Below the pieces are notes generated by a model. The model was not told where the DNA came from, did no database searches, and worked only from the letters and a program-made list of their open reading frames with translations. DNA of 64,000 nt, taken from Cyanobium sp. Aljojuca 7A6. GTDB lineage: Bacteria > Cyanobacteriota > Cyanobacteriia > PCC-6307 > Cyanobiaceae. Both the position numbers and the translations under genes were made by a program. Location of the stretch: the NCBI RefSeq assembly GCF_024346455.1, contig NZ_JAGQCY010000011.1, forward strand, positions 1 to 64,000, in the 5' to 3' direction. Shown piece after piece: positions 56,501 through 64,000 of this stretch (positions are counted from its first letter, which is position 1; each line of letters opens with the position of its first letter).

Positions 56501-59500
56501 TCAGGCCAGCAGCTGGATGTCGTCTCCGAGACCGCCCAGCCTGAGCCCCTTGACCCCCTCCAGCAGCACACCCTGGAGGGGGCGTCCCGAGAAAGTGAGG
56601 AAGGTGCCGTTCTGGTACTCCGTCACCTGGGCCGTTCCCAGTCCACCGAGCACCTGAAGCTGGTCGCGACCGGCCTCGAAGCCAAGGATGCGATCGACAC
56701 CCCCGTCCTCCAGCGCGTAGATGACCGCGTCGGCGGCCCCGTCTCCACCGCCCCCGGGGGCACGCAGGTCGATCAGGTCGCCGCCGCTCACCACCACCCG
56801 GCGGGCCGAGCCGCGGCCAGCGAAGCGGAAGCTGCCATCGTCGCCACCGCCGGTGAGGCTGTCTTCCCCGAAACCACCGGTCAGGGTGTCGTTGCGGCGC
56901 GCGCCGATGAGGGTGTCGCGGCCCTCGCCGCCATCGGCTTGCAGCCGCACGTTCCCCTGGGTCTCGATGCGGTCATCGCCCTCACCGCCGGAGGCGACGG
57001 CCGTGCTGAAGCGGCCGTCGTAGGTGGGGTCCCACTGGGAGCCGTTGCCGGACGGCCGTCCATTGTCGGCCAGCAGCACGTCATCGAGGTCAGAGCTGCC
57101 CACCGCGGCGAAGCGGAGCACATCGTTGCCTTCCCCGCCCGACGCCGTGGCCGTGTTGGTACGGCTGGCCCCATCGCTGTGGAACAGCCAGGTGAGCGTG
57201 TCGTTGCCGGCGCCGAACCCGATCGCACCCCGCTTGGCTCCCACCACCTGGAGATCGAAATCCAGGGGCGGCGCCGTGGAGAGATCCCAGCGGACGTCCA
57301 CGAAGTTGGCCACCAGCAGGTCGGTGCCCAGGGACGGTGTCCAGTACTCGGAGCCGAGGGTGAGGTTCTTGAGAGAATTCCAGTAGCTGGTGTTCTCGAT
57401 CCGGGCCCGGGGGACGCTTTCCCCCGGAAGGGTGATCGGGGTGGTCTGCACCGAGCCGAGGGACCCAGTGGCGAGGGGCTGACCCGCTGGGACCGATCCC
57501 GGGGGGTTCCCGCCCACTCGCTGGCTGATGGAGAAGCCGGGGCCATTGATCACCGCCGCCTGCACGGCGGCGCCCTCGGCCAGGTCCTCCACCGTGATGG
57601 TGAAGGGCCTGTCGTAGCTGTTGCCAGCGCTGTCGTTGACACGCAGGGTGAGGCGGCGCGCTGCGGCCGCCTCGAAGTCCAGCGGGGCGGTGGTCAGCAG
57701 GCGCTCGCCGTCAAGGCGGAAGAGGTCGCCTGGGTTGCCGTTCGGCGCGAAGGAGAAGCTGAAGGTGTCGCCACCATCCGGGTCGGTGGCGGAAAGCTCC
57801 CCGACGAGCGTGTCGGCCGGAAGGTTCTCCAGCACCGTGCCGCCCGTGAGCGTGATCACCGGGTCGATCACGGAATCACCGCGCACCGCCAGGCTGAAGT
57901 CGGCCGAGCCGGTCACCGTCTCGATCGCCCAGGCCGGCTGGTCGGTGATCGGGTCGATCCCGGAGAGCAGGTGGAAGTCACCGATCACCTGGTCGGTGGT
58001 GACGGTGAGATCGAGGAAGCCGCGCCGGTTCACATCGGCATAGGCCAAGCCGCCGATGTAGCCCATGAACAGGCCGTCGAGGCCGTCGACGGCGGGGTAG
58101 TTCGCCCGGATGTAGGCATCGGCGCCCGGGAGATACCTTTCGAGGCCCGGCGAGGTGACGCCGGGGGTGGCGAATTCCAGTCCGGCCAGGCTGCCCGTCG
58201 TCGTGTCGAGCACGCCGGCCCAGGCGTTGTGGGTGTCACCGGCCAGGCTGATCAGCCGCTTGCCAAGGGCCAGGGCGCTCTGCAGGAGCGTCTCCCGCTC
58301 CACCCCGTAGCCATCCCAGGCATCAAGGTTGTAGGGGATCTTGCCGGCTTCGGCGAACAGGGCCCGCTCCGCCGCCGTGAGCTGGTCGAAGGGGGTGCCG
58401 GTGGCGAGCTTCTGCAGCGGGGCGGCGTACTTGTCGAGCAGGGCAGGATTGCCGGCATCCAGCAGGAGTTCCGCCGGCACCGCCATCGACTGCATCAGCA
58501 CCTGTTGGCCCAGCACCTGCCAGGCGGCGGCAGAGCCGGCCATGCGTTGCTGCAGCCAGGCCATCTGGGTGTCGCCGATCAGATCCCGGTCGGGATCGCC
58601 CCAGGCCTGCTGAACAGTGGACAGCACCAGTTGCTGGGTGACCAGGGGAGCCAGGGCGGCGGCGAAGCCCGGGACCGCCGCGGGGGAGGTCGGCGGGGTG
58701 AGGCCCAGCTGGCTCGCATAGGCCGCCAGCTGGGCCGGGTCGGCGAGGATCGCGCCGATGCGGGCCTGCACCGCGGCGGCATCGGGATACTCCAGCTGCT
58801 CATCGCGGGCGGTGAGACGGGTTTCAAGGATGTGCAGCGCCAGCACATCGCCGAAATCAAAGGAGCGGTAGCCCTGGGTGAGGGGCGAAAGGGCCGTGGC
58901 CCCGTCCCCGCTCTGGCGCAGGCCGGGCTCCCGGATCGGCAGCCACTCGTGGTAGGCCTTCAGGGCGGCGTCGCGCCGGGCGATCCAGTCGCCCTCGGTG
59001 GCGCTCTGGTGGTTCTGGGCGCCACCGGCCCAGCTGTCGTTGGCGGTCTCGTGGTCGTCCCAGATGGCGATCAGCGGCGCCGAGGCGCGCAGCGCCTGGA
59101 GATTGACATCGGTGTGGTACTGGGCATAGCGGAGCCGATAGTCGTCCAGGCTGACGATCTCGCGGTTGGGCAGGAAGCCACGGCTGCCGGCGGCGTCCTC
59201 CGCCTCATTGAAGCCCCCGGGACCGTACTCATAGATGTAGTCGCCCAGATGCACCAGGGCGTCGTAGGGGTTCACCGCATGGATGCCAGCGGCCCTGGCG
59301 TAGGCCAGGAATTCCTCCTCGGCGGTGAAGTTGGCACAGGAGAACACCGCCAGCCGCACCGGACCACTGCCCACCGGCAGGGTCTTGGTCTGCCCCACCA
59401 GCGACACCGCATCGCCGGAACGGAAGCGGTAGTGGTACACGGTGTCGGCACTGAGGCCGTCGGCCTCCACCTTCACGGTCCAGTCGCGGGCGACGCTGGT

Positions 59501-62485
59501 GGTGAACACACCGCGATCGACGATCGAACCGGCCTCGAAACCGGCGCTTGTGGACACCTCCCAGTGCACGTCAAGCAGTCCGGCAAAACTCCCGGGCGGT
59601 GTGACCCGGGTCCAGAGGATCACCGAATCGGCATAGGGGTCGCCGGAGGCGACGCCGTGGGAGAAGGCGAGTCCGGCGGGCAGCGCCCGGCCCAGGTCCA
59701 GGTCCAGCACCAGGGGGTCGTGGTCGGAGGTGCGGTAGGGATCGGGCGCGAAGAAATCGCGGGCCGCCGCATTGCCGTTGCTGTTGGTGTCGAGGTTGTA
59801 GTCGCGGAAGGCGCCCTCGGCGGCGTTGATGCTCCAGTCGGTCGCTGCCACCGCCTGGCTCACCAGGGAGGGGGAGATCAGCATGTGATCGAGGGCCCCG
59901 CTCATGTCGACCGGGGTGAAGAAGGCATAGCTCGAGGGGGGCTCGGCCGTGAACGTGGGCAGGGCGTTGCGGAAGCCCGCCGCTTCGAACACACCGATCG
60001 GGTCCTCCTTGGCGTAGGCATTGATGTCGCCCAGCACCACCCAGTCGCTGTCGCCGTTGCCGGTGGGATCGGTGCCGATCCAGCGCACCAGTTCGCTGGC
60101 CGCCGCGGTGCGGGTGGCATTGAAGGCCGCCTGCCCATCCTGTTGATCCAGATCCAGGCCGGTGGCACCGCCACTGCCCTTGGATTTGAGGTGGTTGACG
60201 ACCACATTCAGCACTTCGCCGCTGGCCAGTTCCCGGAAGCCCTGGGCCAGGGCCGGCCGGTTGAGCGGGCTGCCGGTGGAGAGGGGGTCGGTGAAGCTGG
60301 CGGTGCCGAGCACCCGGGCCGCGCCGTTGGGGGCCACGGCCTGGCTGTCGTAGATCAGCCCCACCTTGATGGCGTCGCTGCCGATCAGGCCGGTGGGCAC
60401 GAAGCTGTACAGGCGCCCCGAGCCACTGGGCTGGGCGGCGTTGAGGCGGGCCACGATCGCGGCGAGGGTGGCGTCGTCGGCATCGTTCTCCAGCTCCATC
60501 AGGCCGATCACATCCGCCTGCAGACCCACAAGGGCCGCAGTGAGCTTGGTGAGCTGGCGCTCCAGTTCTGCGGCCGTGTTGGCCCCGCGGGGGGCCAGGT
60601 TGGTGTCCGTGAGGGCGCCGCCGGCGTTGAGGGTGGTGAAGGTGTTCAGCACGTTGAAGCTGGCCAGCCGCAACTGGCCAGCAGCGGCCGGGGCCGGCGC
60701 CGGCGGGCGGGGGTTGCCGCTCTCGAAGCTGAGCGGCGCCGTGGGCTGCAGCCGGTACTTGCCGAAGTCGAATCCGAGCACCCCTTCCACCGCGGTGATG
60801 GTGTCGCCGCGGCGCAGCAGCTGGTCCCGCACCGGCGCCGCCGGGGTGGCCGCCGCCGCAGGCCGGTAGCTGCTGTTGCTGCCGTCGTCGAGCACCAGCT
60901 CCCGGCGGGCCGTGGCCTGCTCGGCGGCAAAGGCCGCTGGGCCCGGCTCCATCACGTTGGTGGGCTGGAGCGGCAGGCCGCCGGCACTGAGCTCCACTTC
61001 GCCGAAGCGGAACTGACCGAACAGACCATTAACGCTGAGGGTTTCCGGGAAGCGCACCCACATGCCCTCGTAGGGCTCCAGATCAAGGGGGCTGCTGCGT
61101 TGGGCCAGCAGATCGGGAATGTCGACCCGTTGCGTGTCGCCCAGGCGGCCCTGGCCTTCCACCGTCAGGGCGCTGACGGACGTGATCGCCGTCTGGCCGA
61201 AGCGCTCGGCCACCGTGCCAGTGAGAAGCACCCGGTCACCGATCACCACATCGGCGTTCGTGCCCGCCAGCGGGTAGGCCACATACAGCCCCTCGGAGGT
61301 GAGGTCGCTGGTGTCCCAGTCAGCGGTCTCCTCCTGCAGGAAGAACCCACCCAGTTCGGCGGAGGCCTGGAAGTCGCCCACCACCACGGCCCTCAGCGTC
61401 ACGCTCTGACCGACCAGGGGGCTGCTGGCGCCGCTGCCCTGGACCGCCGAGATCAGGCTGATGCGGTCGTTGTCTTGGATGGTGATGGCCGCACTGCCCG
61501 CTCCGCTGGCGATCGCGTGACCGGCAGGAGCCGTCAGCTCCACGACCAGGGTTTCGGTTCCTTCATCGAGGGCGTCGTCGAGAACCTCGATCGCCAGATC
61601 AATGCTGCTGGCCCCGGCGGGGATCACAACCGAACTGGGCAGGGTGCTCAGGTCGTTGGCATCGGCAAACCCAGCACCGCTACCCAGAGTGATCGGCACC
61701 TCCAGGGGCGCCACCGTGGAGCCGCTGCGGCTGATACGCAGGCTGGCCCCATCACCGGATTCGCTCGCCACGGCGTCGATGGCCTGGATCGAGACCTCCG
61801 GCAGCGCCGGTGGCGTCGAGACCGACAGGCGCAGATCGTCGATGGCCAGGCCGTGGTCGTTGCCGGGATCGTTGATCTCCGCCCAGCGCAGCCAGAGGGT
61901 GGCGTCGGCCGCCCAGGGGCTGGCGGAGAGGTCGAGGCTGCCGCCCACGCCAGCCACCCGGCCGGCGCCGTTGCCATCGACGGCACCGGCCGTGCTGCCG
62001 GTCACCGGGGTGCTCCAGTTGAAGCTGCCGCCCGGGGTGGTCCAGAGGCCCACCTGCTCGAAGCTGGCGCCGAAGCCCCATTGGAGCTCCATCGTGTGGG
62101 CCGTGGTGTTGCCGCCGTTGCGCCACTGCTCACCGTTGAAGGAGAGATCCATGCTGGCGATCGCCGCCCCGCTGGCATTGGTGAGTGCCAGGGCGAACCA
62201 GCCCGCCGGCGAACCGCTGGAAGGGGAACCGAAATAACTGCCGCCCGACCCGAGCCCCCCCAGGGCCCGGTCGCTGCTGCCCGTCGACCCGTAGCTCACG
62301 ACGGCGCCGGCATTGCCCGTGCCGCTGTCGGCGTTGTAGCTGATCAGGGCGACGGGTGCCGCCGCCGGCTGGCGGAACAGGTGCCAGCCCGGCAGGGTCA
62401 CGTCGTTGGACCAGCCGTTTCCGGAACCGGAGAGGGCCAGGGCATCGAAGCTCTGGCTGTACAGGCCTGTGAAGAGGGCTGGCAT
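56501..62485 (-). CDS. Giant secreted nuclease-phosphatase with Ca-binding tail
   Basis: A protein of about 1994 residues. Domains in order: a beta-rich N-terminus (1-225); a Calx-beta module (about 228-345, LDEGTETLVVELTAPAGHAI, AAITIQDND); an OB-fold-like region (350-590); an ExeM/NucH endonuclease/exonuclease/phosphatase domain (600-925, LASFNVLNTFTTLN, VVNHLKSKGSGG, SDHDPLVLDLD); and a PhoD-like phosphodiesterase/phosphatase (930-1500, FSHGVASGDPYADSVILWTR, LVHLGDYIYEYG, IWDDHETANDSW, LAGDTHNAWAG). A cadherin-like module (1540-1640) and a C-terminal tail with RTX-like GGEGNDVLRF and GGEGDDRIET repeats follow. There is no N-terminal signal; type I secretion is likely. The start at 62485 gives MPALFTGLYSQSFDALALSG. 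A paralog lies upstream. Confidence 0.88.
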   Translation of the reverse strand: MPALFTGLYSQSFDALALSGSGNGWSNDVTLPGWHLFRQPAAAPVALISYNADSGTGNAGAVVSYGSTGSSDRALGGLGSGGSYFGSPSSGSPAGWFALALTNASGAAIASMDLSFNGEQWRNGGNTTAHTMELQWGFGASFEQVGLWTTPGGSFNWSTPVTGSTAGAVDGNGAGRVAGVGGSLDLSASPWAADATLWLRWAEINDPGNDHGLAIDDLRLSVSTPPALPEVSIQAIDAVASESGDGASLRISRSGSTVAPLEVPITLGSGAGFADANDLSTLPSSVVIPAGASSIDLAIEVLDDALDEGTETLVVELTAPAGHAIASGAGSAAITIQDNDRISLISAVQGSGASSPLVGQSVTLRAVVVGDFQASAELGGFFLQEETADWDTSDLTSEGLYVAYPLAGTNADVVIGDRVLLTGTVAERFGQTAITSVSALTVEGQGRLGDTQRVDIPDLLAQRSSPLDLEPYEGMWVRFPETLSVNGLFGQFRFGEVELSAGGLPLQPTNVMEPGPAAFAAEQATARRELVLDDGSNSSYRPAAAATPAAPVRDQLLRRGDTITAVEGVLGFDFGKYRLQPTAPLSFESGNPRPPAPAPAAAGQLRLASFNVLNTFTTLNAGGALTDTNLAPRGANTAAELERQLTKLTAALVGLQADVIGLMELENDADDATLAAIVARLNAAQPSGSGRLYSFVPTGLIGSDAIKVGLIYDSQAVAPNGAARVLGTASFTDPLSTGSPLNRPALAQGFRELASGEVLNVVVNHLKSKGSGGATGLDLDQQDGQAAFNATRTAAASELVRWIGTDPTGNGDSDWVVLGDINAYAKEDPIGVFEAAGFRNALPTFTAEPPSSYAFFTPVDMSGALDHMLISPSLVSQAVAATDWSINAAEGAFRDYNLDTNSNGNAAARDFFAPDPYRTSDHDPLVLDLDLGRALPAGLAFSHGVASGDPYADSVILWTRVTPPGSFAGLLDVHWEVSTSAGFEAGSIVDRGVFTTSVARDWTVKVEADGLSADTVYHYRFRSGDAVSLVGQTKTLPVGSGPVRLAVFSCANFTAEEEFLAYARAAGIHAVNPYDALVHLGDYIYEYGPGGFNEAEDAAGSRGFLPNREIVSLDDYRLRYAQYHTDVNLQALRASAPLIAIWDDHETANDSWAGGAQNHQSATEGDWIARRDAALKAYHEWLPIREPGLRQSGDGATALSPLTQGYRSFDFGDVLALHILETRLTARDEQLEYPDAAAVQARIGAILADPAQLAAYASQLGLTPPTSPAAVPGFAAALAPLVTQQLVLSTVQQAWGDPDRDLIGDTQMAWLQQRMAGSAAAWQVLGQQVLMQSMAVPAELLLDAGNPALLDKYAAPLQKLATGTPFDQLTAAERALFAEAGKIPYNLDAWDGYGVERETLLQSALALGKRLISLAGDTHNAWAGVLDTTTGSLAGLEFATPGVTSPGLERYLPGADAYIRANYPAVDGLDGLFMGYIGGLAYADVNRRGFLDLTVTTDQVIGDFHLLSGIDPITDQPAWAIETVTGSADFSLAVRGDSVIDPVITLTGGTVLENLPADTLVGELSATDPDGGDTFSFSFAPNGNPGDLFRLDGERLLTTAPLDFEAAAARRLTLRVNDSAGNSYDRPFTITVEDLAEGAAVQAAVINGPGFSISQRVGGNPPGSVPAGQPLATGSLGSVQTTPITLPGESVPRARIENTSYWNSLKNLTLGSEYWTPSLGTDLLVANFVDVRWDLSTAPPLDFDLQVVGAKRGAIGFGAGNDTLTWLFHSDGASRTNTATASGGEGNDVLRFAAVGSSDLDDVLLADNGRPSGNGSQWDPTYDGRFSTAVASGGEGDDRIETQGNVRLQADGGEGRDTLIGARRNDTLTGGFGEDSLTGGGDDGSFRFAGRGSARRVVVSGGDLIDLRAPGGGGDGAADAVIYALEDGGVDRILGFEAGRDQLQVLGGLGTAQVTEYQNGTFLTFSGRPLQGVLLEGVKGLRLGGLGDDIQLLA

Positions 62486-62726
62486 GGTCCGGGGGGGTAG
62501 GCGAGGGGAGAAGGCGGAGACTGGGAGGGGCTCAGGGGGAATCCCAGGGGCTGGTGGAGGCCGCATCCCTGGTGGAAGGAATGGGCCTCGAGGGCACACT
62601 CAGGCCAGGGCGAAGTTGGCCTGGTTGTTGAGAACAGCGGCGCCGAAGTCGGCGCAGTGACCAAGGGAAAGGAGAAGCTGGGCGAACCGGTCAGCAACGT
62701 TCACGGCTGTCAGGACCGTCCACGGG

Positions 62727-62771
62727 ACGACATCGACCTGCTGCCCTCAGGCCAGCAGGTCGATGTCGTCG
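62727..62771. repeat. Perfect 18-bp inverted repeat at gene end
   Basis: The arms GACGACATCGACCTGCTG and CAGCAGGTCGATGTCGTC lie nine bases apart (loop 62745-62753) and are perfectly complementary. The right arm is the last six codons of the minus-strand gene (Asp-Asp-Ile-Asp-Leu-Leu) and the stop lies in the loop. No T-tract follows in the transcribed direction. A shorter version of the same pattern is found at the 3' end of the sister gene near 56500. Confidence 0.8.
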
Positions 62772-64000
62772 CCGGCTCCGCCCACGCTCAGACCCCTGAC
62801 ACCCTCCAGCAGCACGCCCTGCAGCGGGCGGCCCGAGAAGCTCACGAAGGTGCCGTTGCCGAACTCCGTCACCTGGGCCGTTCCCAGGCCACCGATCACC
62901 TGCAGCCGGTCCAGGCCCGCCTCGAAGCCCCTGACCCGGTCCACTCCGCCGTCCGCCAGGTCGTAGATGACCGTGTCAGCCGCTCCGTCACCGCCACCGC
63001 CGGGGGCCTGCAGGTCGATCAGGTCGCCGCCGCTCACCACCACCCGACGGCCGGATCCGCGGCCGGTGTAGCGGAAGCTGCCGTCGTCGCCGCCGCCAAT
63101 CAGGGTGTCCTCGCCCAGGCCACCGATCAGGCGGTCGTTGCGGCGCGCCCCGATCAGGATGTCGTCCCCCTCGCCGCCATCGGCCTGCAGCCGCACGTTC
63201 CCTTCCGTCTCGATGCGGTCATCGCCCTCACCGCCGTTGGCGAAGGCCGTGCTGAACCGGCCGTCGTAGGTGGCGTTCCACTGGGAGCCGTTGCCCGCGG
63301 GCCGGCCATTATCAGCCAGCAGCACGTCATCGAGATCGGAACTGCCCACCGCCGCGAAGCGGAGCACATCGTTGCCCTCCCCGCCCGACACCGTGGCCGT
63401 GTTGCTGCGGGCGGCCCCATCGCTGTGGAACAGCCAGGTGAGGGTGTCATCGCCGCCGCCGAAATCGATGGCCCCCCGCTTGGCACCCACCACCTGCAGG
63501 TCGAAATCCAGGGATGGCGCCGTGGACAGATCCCAGCGCACATCCACGAAGTTGGCCACCAGCAAGTCGCTGCCCAGGGACGAGTTCCAGTAGTCGGCGC
63601 CGAGGGTCAGGGTCTTGAGGGAATTCCAGTAGCTGGTGTTCTCGATCCGTGCCCGGGGCTCGCTTTCCCCCGGAAGGGTGATCGGGGCGGTCTGGACGCT
63701 GCCCAGGGAGCCGGTGGCGAGGGGCCGGCCGCTGGGGACCGATCCCTGGGGGTTGCCGCCCACACCGTTCGTGATCGAGAAACCGGGGGCGTTGATCTCC
63801 GCCGCCTGCACGGCGGACCCCTCGGCCAGGTCGGTCACCGTGATGGTGAAGGGCCTGTCGTAACGGGTGCCGTCGCCATCGGTGACCCGCAGGGTGAGGC
63901 CGAGGGTCGCGGCCGCCTCGAAGTCGAGCGGGGCGGTCGTCAGCAGACGATCCCCGTCGAGGCGGAAGAGGTCGCCAGGGTTGCCGTTGGGCGCGAAGGA
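62747..64000 (-). CDS. C-terminal part of second giant RTX-like paralog
   Basis: The reading frame runs to the end of the window, so the N-terminus is missing; 417 residues are visible. The sequence is nearly the same as the last 400 residues of the neighbouring giant protein. It has a cadherin-like end (GNPGDLFRLDGDRLLTTAPL, RYDRPFTITVTDLAEGSAVQ), then ARIENTSYWNSLKTLTLGAD, VVGAKRGAIDFGGGDDTLTW, GGEGNDVLRF and GGEGDDRIET repeats, ending GDDIDLLA. The tail probably binds calcium and carries the secretion signal. What enzymatic domains precede it cannot be seen. It is separated from its sister by 261 bases. Confidence 0.85.
   Translation of the reverse strand, partial: SFAPNGNPGDLFRLDGDRLLTTAPLDFEAAATLGLTLRVTDGDGTRYDRPFTITVTDLAEGSAVQAAEINAPGFSITNGVGGNPQGSVPSGRPLATGSLGSVQTAPITLPGESEPRARIENTSYWNSLKTLTLGADYWNSSLGSDLLVANFVDVRWDLSTAPSLDFDLQVVGAKRGAIDFGGGDDTLTWLFHSDGAARSNTATVSGGEGNDVLRFAAVGSSDLDDVLLADNGRPAGNGSQWNATYDGRFSTAFANGGEGDDRIETEGNVRLQADGGEGDDILIGARRNDRLIGGLGEDTLIGGGDDGSFRYTGRGSGRRVVVSGGDLIDLQAPGGGGDGAADTVIYDLADGGVDRVRGFEAGLDRLQVIGGLGTAQVTEFGNGTFVSFSGRPLQGVLLEGVRGLSVGGAGDDIDLLA

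Noticed and set aside
56939-62500. 1853-codon open frame on the plus strand opposite the giant nuclease-phosphatase
   Set aside because: Low-complexity Gly/Val/His/Arg translation with no domain; it is the antisense shadow of the real gene, whose minus-strand product has clear enzyme motifs.

Overview
The window is a high-GC (roughly two thirds G+C) stretch of a cyanobacterial chromosome. The photosynthesis genes place it there: an IsiA/Pcb chlorophyll-binding antenna protein, psaI-psaL of photosystem I, ndhN of the NDH-1 complex and the clock-associated iron-sulphur protein LdpA. The cyanobacterial order of the ribosomal superoperon and a cyanobacterial-type LexA box before recA agree. GC content, compact spacing and gene order fit the freshwater/brackish Cyanobium-Synechococcus group; this placement is an inference from style, not a database match.

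Layout. 1-3.2 kb: accessory start with a HicB antitoxin followed by a broken hicA, SelO on the minus strand, and a DUF433/DUF5615 toxin-antitoxin-like pair. 3.2-9.7 kb: an FAD monooxygenase, a beta-lactamase-fold protein lacking its catalytic residues, thiD, and the isiA-like antenna gene converging on a PadR-type repressor. 9.7-14.1 kb: a two-gene RND efflux pump divergent from the PadR gene, with two matching palindromes in the shared intergenic region. 14.2-22.8 kb: exported and unknown proteins, an ATP-grasp protein with a small overlapping partner, and CorA. 22.9-33 kb: tyrA, a helicase-like protein, two small conserved cyanobacterial genes, recA with its SOS box, a HAD phosphatase, tRNA-Gln, the Ycf45-like AAA+/R3H protein, ldpA, a CPA1 antiporter and ndhN.

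33.3-48.9 kb is one long plus-strand ribosomal superoperon: rplC-rplD-rplW-rplB-rpsS-rplV-rpsC-rplP-rpmC-rpsQ-rplN-rplX-rplE-rpsH-rplF-rplR-rpsE-rplO-secY-adk-rpmJ-rpsM-rpsK-rpoA-rplQ-truA-rplM-rpsI-rpmE. It is closed by a strong Rho-independent terminator and followed by prfA. 50-56.2 kb holds an HNH nuclease, alr, tRNA-Ser, cell-wall-type enzymes (class A serine hydrolase and NlpC/P60 peptidase, divergent), a glycosyltransferase and psaI-psaL with a terminator.

56.2-64 kb is a tandem family of very large secreted proteins on the minus strand. One complete gene joins an ExeM/NucH-like extracellular nuclease, a PhoD-like phosphatase/phosphodiesterase, a cadherin-like module and a glycine-aspartate-rich calcium-binding tail. 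A degraded nuclease fragment lies just downstream, and a second paralog upstream runs off the window end. A single polypeptide that could both cut extracellular DNA and release phosphate is the most interesting system here. Two reading-frame oddities stand out in otherwise ordinary genes: truA has no ATG/GTG/TTG start that keeps its conserved N-terminus, and the Ycf45-like gene seems one base out of frame at a six-C tract.
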